From the NCBI GenBank assembly GCA_903902915.1, contig CAIUWR010000024.1, positions 18,010 to 82,009 of the forward strand: 64,000 bases of DNA. Reading direction: 5' to 3'. The position numbers and the translations under genes were made by a program. The notes beneath the pieces were generated by a model, which saw only the letters and a list, made by a program, of their open reading frames with translations, did no database searches and was not told the origin of the DNA. Positions 53,233 to 64,000 of this stretch are shown piece after piece; position 1 is the stretch's first letter, and each line of letters begins with the position of its first letter. Source of the DNA: an uncultured Hyphomicrobiales bacterium (GTDB lineage: Bacteria > Pseudomonadota > Alphaproteobacteria > Rhizobiales > Beijerinckiaceae).

Positions 53233-54255
53233 ATGGCCATGAATAGACGCGACGTGGTGCGCGGGATGCTTCCTGCGCCGTTTTTGCTGGCCACCGGCCT
53301 TCGCGCGCAGGCGCAGCAGAAGGTTCTCAAGATTTCCCACCAATTCCCTGGCGGCACGATTGATCAGGGCGATTTCCGTGATCGCCTATGCCGGATTTTC
53401 GCTCGCGAGGTCGAGCAACGCAGCAATGGCGCGCTGAAGTTCGAGGTCTACGCCAATTCCTCCCTGATGAAGACCTTCGCCCAGTTCTCGTCCCTGCGCA
53501 AAGCCGCACTCGACATGACGCTGTTTCCCATCGCCTATGCTGGCGGGGAGGTGCAGGCCACCAATATCGGCCTCATGCCCTGTCTGGTGACGAGCTATGA
53601 GCAGGGCGCCAAGTGGAAGACCGCGCCCATCGGCCAGATGTTCAGCAAAATGGTCGAGGACAAGGGCGTGAAGATCATCGCCTGGATCTGGCAGGCTGGC
53701 GGCGTCGCCTCGCGGCGCGGTCCCATTCTTTCGCCCGATGACGTGAAGGGCCTGAAGATCCGGGGCGGCAGCCGCGAGATGGATCTGATGTTCACGGCCG
53801 CTGGCGGACAGGTCTCCACCATGGCCTCCAACGAAATCTATATCGGCATGCAGACTGGCGCTCTCGACGCCGCCGTGACGTCCTCCACGAGCCTGATTTC
53901 GTTCCGGCTGGAGGAGCTGGCGAAATCCCTCACCACCGCGCGCAACGGCTCCTTCTGGTTCATGCTGGAGCCGCTGCTCATGTCGAAGGCCATTTTCGAC
54001 AGCCTGCCCGCCGCCCAGCAGACGACCTTGCTCGACGTTGGCGCGGAAATGGAGGCCTGGGCCATGGCCGAGGCGAAGAAGGACGATGAGGAGGTCTCCC
54101 GCATCTACGCCGCCAAGGGCGTGCAGGTGGCGGACATGACCGATGAAGGTCTCGCCAAATGGCGCAAGGTGGCGGAGGAGGCCGCCTGGGCTGATTTCGC
54201 GGCCCGGTCATCCGAGGCCGCCGAGCTGCTGAAGCTCGCCAAGCAGGTGTCCTGA
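53233..54255 (+). CDS. TRAP transporter substrate-binding protein (DctP family)
   Basis: The protein has 340 residues. ATG 53233 follows GGGAGA and opens a twin-arginine-like leader (NRRDVVRGMLPAPFLLATG). DctP features follow: KISHQFPGGTIDQGD, FAREVEQRSNGALKFEVYANSSL, a binding helix, and GLKIRGGSREMDLMFTAAGG with the conserved Arg. It delivers organic acids to the fused permease that starts 1 bp after its stop. It diverges from the heme-motif protein gene. Confidence 0.92.
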   Translation: MAMNRRDVVRGMLPAPFLLATGLRAQAQQKVLKISHQFPGGTIDQGDFRDRLCRIFAREVEQRSNGALKFEVYANSSLMKTFAQFSSLRKAALDMTLFPIAYAGGEVQATNIGLMPCLVTSYEQGAKWKTAPIGQMFSKMVEDKGVKIIAWIWQAGGVASRRGPILSPDDVKGLKIRGGSREMDLMFTAAGGQVSTMASNEIYIGMQTGALDAAVTSSTSLISFRLEELAKSLTTARNGSFWFMLEPLLMSKAIFDSLPAAQQTTLLDVGAEMEAWAMAEAKKDDEEVSRIYAAKGVQVADMTDEGLAKWRKVAEEAAWADFAARSSEAAELLKLAKQVS

Positions 54256-54256
54256 T

Positions 54257-56200
54257 TTGTCCGGGAACGCGGCGCAGGACGCAATTCTTTCCGACAGGGC
54301 GAAGCCAGAGGGTCGGCCCAGCCTTCTCGCCACTTTGATGCTGCGCCTTTATGAACTCTCCGCCCTGGCCTTGGTCGCGGCGGCGGGTGTGCTCAGCTAT
54401 GGCGTCGTCATCGGCCATCTTCAGGGCCGTGCGACGCTGTGGCAGGACGAAGTCACGATCTTCCTCATCGCGGGCGCCACCTTCATTTCAGCGGCGCAGG
54501 TGCAGGCCTGGCGCGGCCATGTGGGCATCGAGGCGCTCGCCGAGATCCTGCCGCCGCGCCTCAACGCGCTGCGCTATCGCATCATCGACGTGGTGGTGCT
54601 GGGCTTCTGCATCTTCTTCGCCTGGAAGTCGGGCCTGCTGCTTCAGGAAGCGTGGGAAGAGGGGCAGACGTCCCATTCCGCCTGGGGCCCGCCCATGTGG
54701 ATCCCCTACAGCCTGCTGACCTTCGGCATGGCCCTGCTCGCCGTGCAGGTCGCCATGCAGGTGGCGGAGCGGTCCAAAATGGCGCTGGTTCTGGTCATTG
54801 TCTGCACCTGCGCGCTGCTGTTCTGGCATCGACCGCCGACCGCGCTGATCACCGGCGCGCCTCTGCCCGTGGTGGGCGTCGCCTATTCGCTCGTCACGCT
54901 TCTCATGATGTTCTCGGGCATGCCCATCGCCTTCGCGCTGGGCGTCACGGCCCTGAGTTTCATGTTTCTCTTCATGCCTCTGGCCTCGGTCGACACCATT
55001 GCCCAGAATTTCTACGAAGAGCTGGCCAACACGATCATTCTCGCCATTCCGCTGTTCATCCTGAAGGGCGCCGCCATCGGGCGCTCGGATGCGGGGCGCG
55101 ATCTTTATCTGGCTCTGCACGCCTGGCTGCATCGCATCCCCGGCGGGCTCGGGGTGGCCAATACGGTGGCCTGCGGGCTCTTCGCGGCCATGGCGGGTTC
55201 CTCGCCTGCGACCTGTTCCGCCATCGGCTCGGCTGGCATCCCCGAGATGCGCGCGCGCGGCTATTCGCCAGGCTTTGCGGCGGGCATCATCGCGGCTGGC
55301 GGCACGTTGGGCATCCTGCTGCCGCCCTCCGTCACCATGTTGCTTTACGCCGTCGCGGCGGAGGTCTCGCTGGGGCGCCTGTTTCTCGCGGGGCTTTTTC
55401 CGGGCCTGCTGCTGATCACGCTGTTCGCCACCTATTCCGTGCTGCGCTTCCAGAAGGAGACGCGCCTGGCGGAAGCGGACGCCGCGCGCACGGGCCTGCG
55501 CTCCGCCATTCTGGACAAGCATAGCTACACCTTCGGCCAGAAGGTGCGGATGCTGACCTGGGTGGCGCCCTTCGTCATCATCCTCGCTGGCGTGATGGTG
55601 GTGCTTTACGCAGGCTGGGCGACGCCTTCGGAGACGGCGGGCGTCGGCGCGATCCTCGCGCTCTGCGTCATCGGCGTGATGTATGGCATCTGGCGGCCGG
55701 GCAAGCTCATGCCGATCCTCAACGGCACCCTGCGCGAATCCACCATGCTGCTGATGATCATCGGCATGTCGCTGCTCTATTCCTACGTGATGAGCTATCT
55801 GCAAATCTCGCAGGGCACGGCGGCCTGGATCATCAGCCTTGGCCTGTCGAAATGGGTGCTGCTACTGGCGATTCTGGTTCTGGTGGTGGTGTTGGGCTTC
55901 TTCCTGCCGCCGGTCTCGATCATCCTGATGACCGCCCCGATCATCCTGCCCCCGCTCAAGTCGGCGGGGTTCGATCTGATCTGGTTCGGCGTGGTGATGA
56001 CGGTGGTCATGGAGATGGGGCTGATCCACCCCCCGCTGGGACTTAACATTTTCGTGATCAAGAATATCGCGCCAGATATACCATTGTCCCAAATCATCTG
56101 GGGGACGCTGCCCTTTGTGCTGCTGATGATGTTCGCGGTTCTGCTGGTTTGCATCTTCCCCGCCATCGCCACATGGTTGCCGGTCGCCCTCATGGGGTGA
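54257..56200 (+). CDS. TRAP transporter fused permease (DctQM)
   Basis: The protein has 647 residues. An N-terminal DctQ-like part (about 25-195, four spans) is joined to a DctM part (about 205-640, some 12 spans). DctM blocks include FSGMPIAFALGVTALSF, IPLFILKGAAIGRSDAG, GLFAAMAGSSPATCSAIGSAGIPEM and FFLPPVSIILMTAPIILPPL. The start is TTG 54257, 1 bp after the receptor stop; ATG 54338 is an alternative. The pair makes a complete importer for a dicarboxylate-like or aromatic acid, driven by a Na+ or H+ gradient. Confidence 0.92.
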   Translation: MSGNAAQDAILSDRAKPEGRPSLLATLMLRLYELSALALVAAAGVLSYGVVIGHLQGRATLWQDEVTIFLIAGATFISAAQVQAWRGHVGIEALAEILPPRLNALRYRIIDVVVLGFCIFFAWKSGLLLQEAWEEGQTSHSAWGPPMWIPYSLLTFGMALLAVQVAMQVAERSKMALVLVIVCTCALLFWHRPPTALITGAPLPVVGVAYSLVTLLMMFSGMPIAFALGVTALSFMFLFMPLASVDTIAQNFYEELANTIILAIPLFILKGAAIGRSDAGRDLYLALHAWLHRIPGGLGVANTVACGLFAAMAGSSPATCSAIGSAGIPEMRARGYSPGFAAGIIAAGGTLGILLPPSVTMLLYAVAAEVSLGRLFLAGLFPGLLLITLFATYSVLRFQKETRLAEADAARTGLRSAILDKHSYTFGQKVRMLTWVAPFVIILAGVMVVLYAGWATPSETAGVGAILALCVIGVMYGIWRPGKLMPILNGTLRESTMLLMIIGMSLLYSYVMSYLQISQGTAAWIISLGLSKWVLLLAILVLVVVLGFFLPPVSIILMTAPIILPPLKSAGFDLIWFGVVMTVVMEMGLIHPPLGLNIFVIKNIAPDIPLSQIIWGTLPFVLLMMFAVLLVCIFPAIATWLPVALMG

Positions 56201-56320
56201 TCGGTCGTCTGGGGCCTGCGGTTTGCGGTTTCCTTTGCAGTGGGGCGCAGGAATGCTTACATTCCAAGCAAATGCCTCACCTCTGCGCCCATGCGCGGCT
56301 GGTGCGGGCGCTGGAGATGA

Positions 56321-57433
56321 ATGGTGTCGTCCTATGATGTGTCCGGCGAGGCGACGCCCCCGGGCTCCGATACAAGGCTGAATGGTGGCCCTGGCATGGG
56401 GGGGAGTCCTCATGGCTATGGACGCAACGGCCATGTCTACGCCGCGCTTGATCTGGGCACCAACAATTGCCGCCTTCTGATCGCCCGCCCCGCGCGGGAC
56501 GGATTTCGAATCATCGACGCCTTTTCCCGGATCGTGCGGCTCGGCGAAGGTCTGTCCCAGACCGGGCGGCTTGGGCAGGCGGCTATCGACCGCACGCTGG
56601 CGGCTTTGGAGATCTGCCGCACGAAGATGGAGACGCGGGGCGTCAGCCGCGCCCGCCTGATCGCCACGGAGGCCTGCCGCATCGCGCTGAACGGGCCTGA
56701 GTTCATCGCCCGCGTTCGCGACGAGGTCGGCCTTTTGCTGGAAGTGGTGGATCGGGAGACCGAGGCGCATCTGGCCGCCTCCGGCTGCGCCGCGCTGGCG
56801 GATGAGCAGGCGGAGGGTGTGGTGCTGTTCGACATCGGCGGCGGATCGTCCGAGATCGTCTGGCTGTCGCGTCCCACCAGGCAAACGCAGGGGCTTGATC
56901 CCACTGGCGACGCCGCCATGCGCGGACGGGTGCGCATGTGGGCCTCGCTTCAGCTGGGGGTGGTGACCATCGCCGAGCGATTCGGCGGAATCGACGTCAG
57001 CGCCGAGCTCTACGAGCGCATGGTTCAGCATGTCAGCGGCGAGCTGGCCTCCTTCATGGAGCGCGCCGCCTCCGAGCATCGGTGTGAGCGGTTCCACCTT
57101 CTGGGCACCTCGGGCACGGTGACGACCATCGCGGGGGTCCATCTGGGCCTGCTGCGCTATGATCGCCGTCAGGTCGATGGTCTGTGGATGAACGATGAGG
57201 AAGTATCGCTCGCCATCGGCCGCCTTCAGGCCATGACCTATGCCGACCGGGTGGCCAATGGCTGCATCGGGCCTGAGCGGGCGGACCTGGTGCTGGCGGG
57301 CTGCGCCATTTTCGATGCGATCCGCCGGGCTTTCCCTGCTGATCGCATCAGAATCGCCGATCGCGGGCTCCGGGAAGGCATTTTAATGCAAATGATGAGC
57401 GCCGACCGTGTATGGAGCCATACGAGGCTATAA
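56321..57433 (+). CDS. ppx: Ppx/GppA family exopolyphosphatase
   Basis: The protein has 370 residues of the ASKHA fold. The phosphate-1 motif is AALDLGTNNCRLLIARP and the phosphate-2 motif LFDIGGGSSEIVW. The family helix FSRIVRLGEGLSQTGRL and the TSGTVTTIAGVHLGLL block are present. Members hydrolyse polyphosphate or guanosine pentaphosphate. The length is shorter than the two-domain E. coli Ppx, as usual in alphaproteobacteria. The ATG at 56321 has CTGGAG upstream. Its end overlaps or abuts the rlmE start. Confidence 0.9.
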   Translation: MVSSYDVSGEATPPGSDTRLNGGPGMGGSPHGYGRNGHVYAALDLGTNNCRLLIARPARDGFRIIDAFSRIVRLGEGLSQTGRLGQAAIDRTLAALEICRTKMETRGVSRARLIATEACRIALNGPEFIARVRDEVGLLLEVVDRETEAHLAASGCAALADEQAEGVVLFDIGGGSSEIVWLSRPTRQTQGLDPTGDAAMRGRVRMWASLQLGVVTIAERFGGIDVSAELYERMVQHVSGELASFMERAASEHRCERFHLLGTSGTVTTIAGVHLGLLRYDRRQVDGLWMNDEEVSLAIGRLQAMTYADRVANGCIGPERADLVLAGCAIFDAIRRAFPADRIRIADRGLREGILMQMMSADRVWSHTRL

Positions 57434-57447
57434 CGGAACATGGCGAG

Positions 57448-58182
57448 ATGAGCGGATCAGCGACAGGTGGCGGCGGCGGACGCGAAGGCGGACGTTCGAT
57501 CAAGGTGCACGTGAAAAAGGCGAGCAAGTTCACGCTCTCGTCCAAGCTCTGGCTGGAGCGCCAGCTGAACGACCCCTATGTGGCGCAGGCCAAGCGGGAG
57601 GGCTACCGCTCGCGCGCCGCCTACAAGCTCATCGAGATGGACGAGCGTTACAACCTGCTCAAGCCCGGCCAGAAGATCGTGGATCTCGGCGCGGCGCCCG
57701 GCGGCTGGGCGCAGCACGCGGCCAAGAAGGTCGGCGTGGAGCAGGGCAGGGGCAGGGTGGTCGGCATCGACCTGCTGCATATCGACCCCATCGCCGGCGT
57801 CGAGCTGGCGGTGATGGATTTCAACGACCGAGACGCGCCAGAGCGCCTCAAGGCCATGCTGGGCGGCCTCGCCGATGGCGTCATGTCCGACATGGCCGCC
57901 AACACCACCGGGCACAAGAAGACGGACCATCTGAAGATCATGGGTCTTGCGGAGCTGGCCATCGAATTCGCCCGCGAGGTGCTGGCCCCCGGCGGGTTCT
58001 TCGTCTCCAAGGTCTTCCAGGGCGGCACCGAGGGCGATTTGCTGGCCATGCTCAAGAAGGACTTCGCCGTGGTGCGCCATGTGAAGCCCAAGGCGAGCCG
58101 CGCCGGTTCCGCCGAACTTTACGTGCTGGCCACCGGCTTCCGTGGCGGCGCCGGGACACAGGAAGAGGCGGAGGCGGATTGA
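57448..58182 (+). CDS. rlmE: 23S rRNA (uridine-2'-O-)-methyltransferase RlmE/FtsJ
   Basis: The protein has 244 residues from ATG 57448; ATG 57412, inside the ppx end, would add 12. The SAM-binding motif is VDLGAAPGGWAQHA. The K-D-K-E catalytic tetrad is visible as K in SRAAYKLIE, D in VMSDMAAN, K in FFVSKVFQGG and E in SAELYVLATGF. It methylates U2552 of 23S rRNA, and in E. coli its loss slows growth. A Gly-rich N-terminus is common in this order. It forms the usual ppx-rlmE pair and precedes guaB. Confidence 0.93.
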   Translation: MSGSATGGGGGREGGRSIKVHVKKASKFTLSSKLWLERQLNDPYVAQAKREGYRSRAAYKLIEMDERYNLLKPGQKIVDLGAAPGGWAQHAAKKVGVEQGRGRVVGIDLLHIDPIAGVELAVMDFNDRDAPERLKAMLGGLADGVMSDMAANTTGHKKTDHLKIMGLAELAIEFAREVLAPGGFFVSKVFQGGTEGDLLAMLKKDFAVVRHVKPKASRAGSAELYVLATGFRGGAGTQEEAEAD

Positions 58183-58278
58183 TCCGCCTGTGGGTTGAAC
58201 GCCATTTCGGCGAGTTTTGTTTGCCAGCCGTCATGAGCGTGATATGAGCCACTGCCAACCCGGTGGCGTGACTTTTGA

Positions 58279-59835
<1,557 letters not shown>

Positions 59836-59838
59836 ACG

Positions 59839-60261
59839 ATGTCGATTTCCACCGTCCTCCTCCCCGCCTTCGTCCAGATCGCGCTCACCTTCGGGCTGTT
59901 GGTCTGGACGGGCATGTCGCGCAGAGCGGCGATCGTCGATGGCCAGACGCGGGTCGCCGACGTTGCGCTCGGTCAATCCGCCTGGCCGGAGCGCCCCACG
60001 CAAATCGGGCGTTCATTTCAGAACCAGCTCGAAACGCCGATGCTGTTTTATGTGCTGACCGCCTTGGCGATCATCACGCAAAAGGCGGACCTGCTGTTCG
60101 TCGTCATGGCCTGGCTTTTCGTCCTCACGCGCCTCGCCCATGCTTACGTTCATGTGACCAGCAACCATATGAACCTGCGCTTCAAGGCCTTCCTTGCGGC
60201 GGTCGCGGTGCTCCTGACCATGTGGACGATCTTCGCCGTTCGGGTCTTGGGCGGGTTCTAG
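59839..60261 (+). CDS. MAPEG family membrane protein
   Basis: The protein has 140 residues with three to four membrane spans. The MAPEG pattern includes a first helix (TVLLPAFVQIALTFGLLVW), the cytoplasmic QNQLETPMLFYVLTALAI block and LFVLTRLAHAYVHVTSNH. MAPEG proteins bind glutathione or lipids, and this small bacterial type is uncharacterised. The ATG is 3 bp after the guaB stop, so it is probably cotranscribed. Confidence 0.88.
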   Translation: MSISTVLLPAFVQIALTFGLLVWTGMSRRAAIVDGQTRVADVALGQSAWPERPTQIGRSFQNQLETPMLFYVLTALAIITQKADLLFVVMAWLFVLTRLAHAYVHVTSNHMNLRFKAFLAAVAVLLTMWTIFAVRVLGGF

Positions 60262-60280
60262 AGCGGTGTTCCGAACCCGG

Positions 60281-60484
60281 GAGGGACGACGTCCCGTCGT
60301 CCACATCGGGCAGGGCGACGTCCCGTCGCCCTGGTTCCCCATGAATGGTCGGGCTCCCGCGCTTCGTCATGGGGACGACGAGGACGTCGTCCCTCCCGGT
60401 GGCGAGGGCGACGAGACGTCGCCCCTCCCGTGTTCGTCATGTCATGCTGTCGCCAGTTCCATGCAGATTGATCGGATACCGCTT
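60281..60484 (+). repeat. Family B GACGTC hairpin repeat block
   Basis: Four hairpins lie in a row: GGACGACG-TCC-CGTCGTCC (60284-60302), AGGGCGACG-TCC-CGTCGCCCT (60312-60332), GGGACGACG-AGGA-CGTCGTCCC (60372-60393) and GGGCGACG-AGA-CGTCGCCC (60406-60424). The last two and the trailing 60 bp match the copy after tRNA-Gln. The gap 60262-60595 holds no gene besides this block. It may also serve as the terminator of the guaB-MAPEG transcript. Confidence 0.85.
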
Positions 60485-60595
60485 TAGCCCCTTCGCTTTT
60501 TTCAATTCTTCGTTTGCATGTGGCCCCGGTCTGTGTGACGCAGCGCAAGGCTCTCTCGTGAGCCGCCCCTCCATCAAGAATATGGCCCCGCCTCG

Positions 60596-61888
60596 ATGAC
60601 TCCCGCCGCCCGCATTTCCGCCGCGATCGAACTGCTCGAAATGATCGAGACGCGCCACCGCCCCGCCGCCGACGCACTGAAGGAGTGGGGCCAGTCCCAC
60701 CGTTTCGCAGGCTCCAAGGACCGCGTGGCCATCGGCACGCTGGTCTTCGACGCCCTGCGCCGCAAGTCCTCCAGCGCTTATCTCATGGGCTCAAGCGAGC
60801 CCCGCGCGGTCATGCTGGGCGCCCTGCGTCTGGTGCGCGGGCAGGACGCCGACACCATCGCCACCTTCTTCACCGGCGAGCAATATGCGCCCGCCGCCCT
60901 GGCGGACGCCGAGCGCGAGCGGCTGGATAACGGTTCCCTCGACGGCGCCCCCGCCCATGTGCTGGGCGATTATCCCGAATGGCTGGCCGAAGGCTTCGAA
61001 GCCGCCTTTGGCGAACACGCCGCCGAAGAGGGCAGGGCGCTTTCCGAGCGCGCGCCTGTGGACCTGCGCGTCAACACCCTCAAGGGCGACCGCGAGAAGG
61101 CCCTGAAGCAACTCGACCATTTATCGCCGCAAGCGACCCCGCTGTCGCGCCTTGGGGTGCGGATCACCATCGGCCCCGACGGTCGCGGCCCGGCTCTGTC
61201 GGCCGAACCCGCCTATGTGAAGGGCCTCGTCGAGGTGCAGGACGAAGGCTCGCAGCTCGTGGCGCTTCTGGCGGGCGTGGAGCCCGGCCAGCAGGTGCTG
61301 GACCTGTGCGCGGGTGGTGGCGGCAAGACTTTGGCGCTGGCGGCGCTGATGGACAATCGCGGCCAGATCTTCGCCACCGACAACGACGGGCGTCGCCTGA
61401 TGCCGATCTTCGCCCGACTTGAGCGGGCTGGCGCGCGCAATGTGCAGGTCCGCGCCCCGCGCGGCGCGCAGGACGTGCTGACCGGCCTTGAGGGCCGCTG
61501 CGATCAGGTGCTGGTGGACGCGCCCTGCACGGGCACGGGCGCCTGGCGCCGCAACCCCGACGCCAAATGGCGCATGCGCCCCGGCGCGCTGGAGCAGCGC
61601 ATCAAGGAGCAGGACGAGGTTCTCGCCCGCGCCGCGAAATATGTGAAGCCGGGCGGCACGCTGGTCTATGTGACCTGTTCGGTGCTGCGTTCGGAGAACG
61701 AGGACCGCGTCGCCGCCTTCCTGGAAGCCAACCCCGGCTGGCTGCCCCGCGACGCCGCCCATATGGCCCGCATGGCCGCGCTGCCGCAACTGGCCGACCA
61801 CGCCTCCCCCTTCGGCCCCGGCATCCGCCTGAGCCCGCGCACGAGCGGCACGGACGGGTTCTATGTGGCGGTGCTGGTGAAGCGGTAA
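60596..61888 (+). CDS. rsmB: RsmB-type 16S rRNA m5C methyltransferase
   Basis: The protein has 430 residues. An N-terminal NusB-like RNA-binding helical region is followed by the NOL1/NOP2/Sun methyltransferase. SAM motif I is LDLCAGGGGKTLALAAL. Motif IV, with its Cys, is VDAPCTGTGAWRRNPD, and motif VI, with the catalytic Cys, is YVTCSVLRSENED. RsmB makes m5C967 in 16S rRNA. Relatives (RsmF) differ, but the NusB-like part favours RsmB. Its position before guaA is typical of the order. Confidence 0.88.
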   Translation: MTPAARISAAIELLEMIETRHRPAADALKEWGQSHRFAGSKDRVAIGTLVFDALRRKSSSAYLMGSSEPRAVMLGALRLVRGQDADTIATFFTGEQYAPAALADAERERLDNGSLDGAPAHVLGDYPEWLAEGFEAAFGEHAAEEGRALSERAPVDLRVNTLKGDREKALKQLDHLSPQATPLSRLGVRITIGPDGRGPALSAEPAYVKGLVEVQDEGSQLVALLAGVEPGQQVLDLCAGGGGKTLALAALMDNRGQIFATDNDGRRLMPIFARLERAGARNVQVRAPRGAQDVLTGLEGRCDQVLVDAPCTGTGAWRRNPDAKWRMRPGALEQRIKEQDEVLARAAKYVKPGGTLVYVTCSVLRSENEDRVAAFLEANPGWLPRDAAHMARMAALPQLADHASPFGPGIRLSPRTSGTDGFYVAVLVKR

Positions 61889-61918
61889 ACGTCAAGCAAT
61901 TGGGATCATGAGTTAAAC

Positions 61919-62284
61919 ACCCTCCCCCCTGTGGGGAGGGTCGGCCGCGCCAGCGGACGGGGTGGGGGTCTGCGCATGGTGATCGTTGGCGCGGTTGCTA
62001 AGCGCTAACGTCGGAGATGCGTAGACCCCCACCCCGTACCCCTCCCCACAGGGGGGAGGGGAAGTGGCAGGCGTTTCTCGCTTATTCAGATCGTTAGCTG
62101 CATACCCTCCCCCCTGTGGGGAGGGTCGGCCGCGCCAGCGGACGGGGTGGGGGTCTGCGCATCGTGATCGTTGGCGCGGTTGCTAAGCGCTAACGTCGGA
62201 GATGCGTAGACCCCCACCCCGCATCCCTCCCCACAAGGGGTAGGGGAGCGGCAGGCGTTTCGCTCAACTATTCATGTCGTTAGC
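61919..62284 (+). repeat. Tandem family A repeat, two units of about 185 bp
   Basis: Unit 1 (about 61919-62098) and unit 2 (62104-62284) are nearly identical and offset by 185 bp. Each has a hairpin CCTCCCCCCTGTGGGGAGG at one end, then CGGCCGCGCCAGCGGACGGG and GTGGGGGTC. A TTGGCGCGGTTGCTAAGCGC core follows, then the complementary GACCCCCACCCC and a closing hairpin ending GGGGAGGGG. Both end near TCGTTAGC. Copies in reverse orientation lie at 381-674. The gap to guaA holds no gene. Confidence 0.9.
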
Positions 62285-62387
62285 GCGGCATGCAACAAAA
62301 CCGTACAGAAGTCCCCCCTTTCGCGCCGCTGCGATTGCGAAGGCGCGGCTCATCCTTTAATCCGACGCTTTGCGCAAGGACGAGACC

Positions 62388-64000
62388 ATGGCTGGCCAGA
62401 CCTCCACCGATCCCCTTCACGACGAGATCCTCAAGCATCACGACAAGGTGCTGATCGTCGATTTCGGCTCGCAGGTGACGCAGCTGATCGCGCGCCGGGT
62501 GCGCGAGGCCGGCGTCTATTGCGAGATCGCCCCCTTCCAATCCGCCGAGCGCGCCTTCGCGCAGCTGCAGCCCAAGGCCGTCATCCTCTCCGGCGGTCCC
62601 TGCTCGGTGACCGACGCGGGCTCGCCCCGCGCCCCGCAGGCCATCTTCGACGCCGGGATCCCCGTGCTGGGCATCTGCTACGGCGAGCAGATCATGGCCG
62701 TGCAGCTGGGCGGCAAGGTCGAGGCGGGGCATCACCGCGAATTCGGCCGCGCCGAGCTGGAAGTGGCCGAGGCTTCTGCGCTGTTCGAGGGCGTCTGGGA
62801 GCCGGGCCAGCGCTATCCCGTCTGGATGAGCCACGGCGACCGGGTGACGGAGCTGCCGCCGGGCTTCCGCCGCATCGCCATGTCCGAAAACGCCCCCATG
62901 GCGGCCATCGCCGACGAGGCGCGTCGCTACTACGCCGTGCAGTTCCATCTGGAAGTCGTGCATACGCCCGATGGGGCCAAGCTGATTTCGAATTTCGTTC
63001 ATAAGGTCGCGGGCCTGAAGCGCGACTGGACCATGGCGGCCTTCCGGGGCGAGGCCATCAAGACCATCCGCGCGCAGGTTGGCGAGGAGGGCCGGGTGCT
63101 CTGCGGCCTGTCGGGGGGCGTCGACTCCGCCGTGGCGGCGGTGCTGATCCATGAGGCCATCGGCGAGCGGCTGACCTGCGTCTTCGTGGACCATGGCCTG
63201 ATGCGCCAGAGCGAGGCGACCGAGGTCGTCACCCTGTTCCGCGACACATTCAACATTCCGCTCGTCCATGTGGACGCCAGCGACATGTTCATCAACGCGC
63301 TGGACGGCGTCAGCGACCCCGAGACCAAGCGCAAGACCATCGGCAAGCTGTTCATCGACGTGTTCGAGGCCGAGGCCCGCAAGATCGCTGCGGATGGCCG
63401 CGGCGCCCCCGCCTTCCTCGCGCAGGGCACGCTTTACCCTGATGTGATCGAGAGCGTGTCCTTCACGGGCGGCCCCTCCGTCACCATCAAGAGCCATCAC
63501 AATGTGGGCGGCTTGCCCGAGCGCATGAACATGAAGCTCGTGGAGCCGCTGCGCGAGCTCTTCAAGGACGAGGTGCGGGCGCTTGGCCGCGAGCTGGGCC
63601 TGCCGGAGGCTTTCGTCGGCCGCCACCCCTTCCCGGGGCCGGGCCTGGCCATCCGCATCCCCGGCGCCATCAGCCGCGAGAAGCTCGACATTCTGCGCAA
63701 GGCCGACGTGATCTATCTCGACGAGATCCGCAAGGCGGGCCTCTACAACGAGATCTGGCAGGCCTTCGCCGTGCTGTTGCCCGTGCGCACGGTCGGCGTG
63801 ATGGGCGACGGTCGCACCTACGACCACGTCTGCGCCCTGCGCGCCGTGACCTCGGTGGACGGCATGACGGCGGACTTCTTCCCCTTCGACATGAACGTGC
63901 TGGGCCGCACGGCCACCCGCATCATCAACGAAGTGCGCGGGATCAACCGCGTGGTTTACGACGTGACGTCGAAGCCGCCGGGGACGATCGAGTGGGAGTA
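62388..64000 (+). CDS. guaA: GMP synthase (glutamine-hydrolysing), 3'-truncated by one base
   Basis: 537 residues are visible, and the frame reaches the last base with TA, so the stop is almost surely cut by one base. The N-terminal glutamine amidotransferase has Cys97 (GICYGEQ) and His187/Glu189. The usual FHPEV is FHLEV here. The ATP-pyrophosphatase P-loop is SGGVDS (242-247). The C-terminal dimerisation domain ends normally in PPGTIEWE. The enzyme turns XMP into GMP. ATG 62388 follows AAGGA. With guaB 2.5 kb upstream it completes GMP synthesis. Confidence 0.95.
   Translation, partial: MAGQTSTDPLHDEILKHHDKVLIVDFGSQVTQLIARRVREAGVYCEIAPFQSAERAFAQLQPKAVILSGGPCSVTDAGSPRAPQAIFDAGIPVLGICYGEQIMAVQLGGKVEAGHHREFGRAELEVAEASALFEGVWEPGQRYPVWMSHGDRVTELPPGFRRIAMSENAPMAAIADEARRYYAVQFHLEVVHTPDGAKLISNFVHKVAGLKRDWTMAAFRGEAIKTIRAQVGEEGRVLCGLSGGVDSAVAAVLIHEAIGERLTCVFVDHGLMRQSEATEVVTLFRDTFNIPLVHVDASDMFINALDGVSDPETKRKTIGKLFIDVFEAEARKIAADGRGAPAFLAQGTLYPDVIESVSFTGGPSVTIKSHHNVGGLPERMNMKLVEPLRELFKDEVRALGRELGLPEAFVGRHPFPGPGLAIRIPGAISREKLDILRKADVIYLDEIRKAGLYNEIWQAFAVLLPVRTVGVMGDGRTYDHVCALRAVTSVDGMTADFFPFDMNVLGRTATRIINEVRGINRVVYDVTSKPPGTIEWE

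Noticed and set aside
60262..60595. Short open frames over the family B hairpins
   Set aside because: They are made of repeat sequence and low-complexity Arg/Gly/Ser translations without ribosome sites.
61919..62284. CRISPR-like array
   Set aside because: Only two 185-bp units with internal hairpins exist, with no short regular repeats, spacers or cas genes.
62280..63827. 515-codon minus-strand open frame at the right end
   Set aside because: It is antisense to guaA, whose motifs are intact.

Overview
The window is GC-rich, densely coded DNA from an alphaproteobacterium, most likely a member of the Hyphomicrobiales (Rhizobiales). This is inferred from the guaB / MAPEG / rsmB / guaA gene order, a secreted Trp/Gly/Arg-rich protein of a rhizobial type, the C+G-rich hairpin repeats, and the many Bug/TctC-type binding proteins. 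No rRNA, CRISPR array, integrase or transposase was seen. One tRNA, tRNA-Gln(CTG), lies at 36082-36155.

Region 1 (1-17.3 kb) is a mosaic of aromatic and organic-acid catabolism. It holds the 3' end of a UbiD decarboxylase, a molybdenum hydroxylase large subunit coupled to a leaderless binding-protein-like gene, and a minus-strand MFS / TSUP / TauD-type dioxygenase set. It continues with a Bug protein, a two-subunit Rieske oxygenase resembling salicylate 5-hydroxylase, a hydroxyacid dehydrogenase, a gentisate-dioxygenase-like cupin, an NMT1/THI5-type binding protein, a two-domain dehydroshikimate dehydratase and an AroE-type shikimate dehydrogenase.

Region 2 (17.3-22.1 kb) is the conserved stress operon prkA-yeaH-spoVR on the minus strand.

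Region 3 (22.4-35.8 kb) is a divergent catabolic locus. Leftward lie a cupin, an atypical SDR, a TPP enzyme and an aspartate-dehydrogenase-like protein. Rightward lie two small proteins, a Rieske oxygenase, a RidA protein, an ABC importer, an alpha/beta hydrolase, an IclR regulator and a SulP transporter. A perfect palindrome at 26474-26494 sits between the two arms. The converging ligAB genes encode protocatechuate 4,5-dioxygenase, which could drain protocatechuate made by the dehydratase of region 1 or by the dihydroxyphthalate-decarboxylase-like protein of region 4.

Region 4 (36-44.8 kb) looks like an accessory segment after the tRNA. It carries two Bug proteins, an LLM flavin monooxygenase, a dihydroxyphthalate-decarboxylase-like protein and two paralogous AraC regulators. 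The regulators flank tiny CsbD and DUF3309 stress-type genes in AT-richer spacers.

Region 5 (44.8-56.2 kb) has an OafA/SGNH acyltransferase, a second TPP enzyme, an exported isochorismatase-like protein without the usual cysteine, an acyl-CoA dehydrogenase, an exported heme-motif/propeller fusion and a TRAP importer.

Region 6 (56.2-64 kb) is housekeeping: ppx/gppA, rlmE, guaB, MAPEG, rsmB and guaA, the last cut one base before its probable stop.

Two families of non-coding repeats (one of about 180 bp, one of GACGTC-rich hairpins) recur at distant points and fill several of the gene-free gaps.
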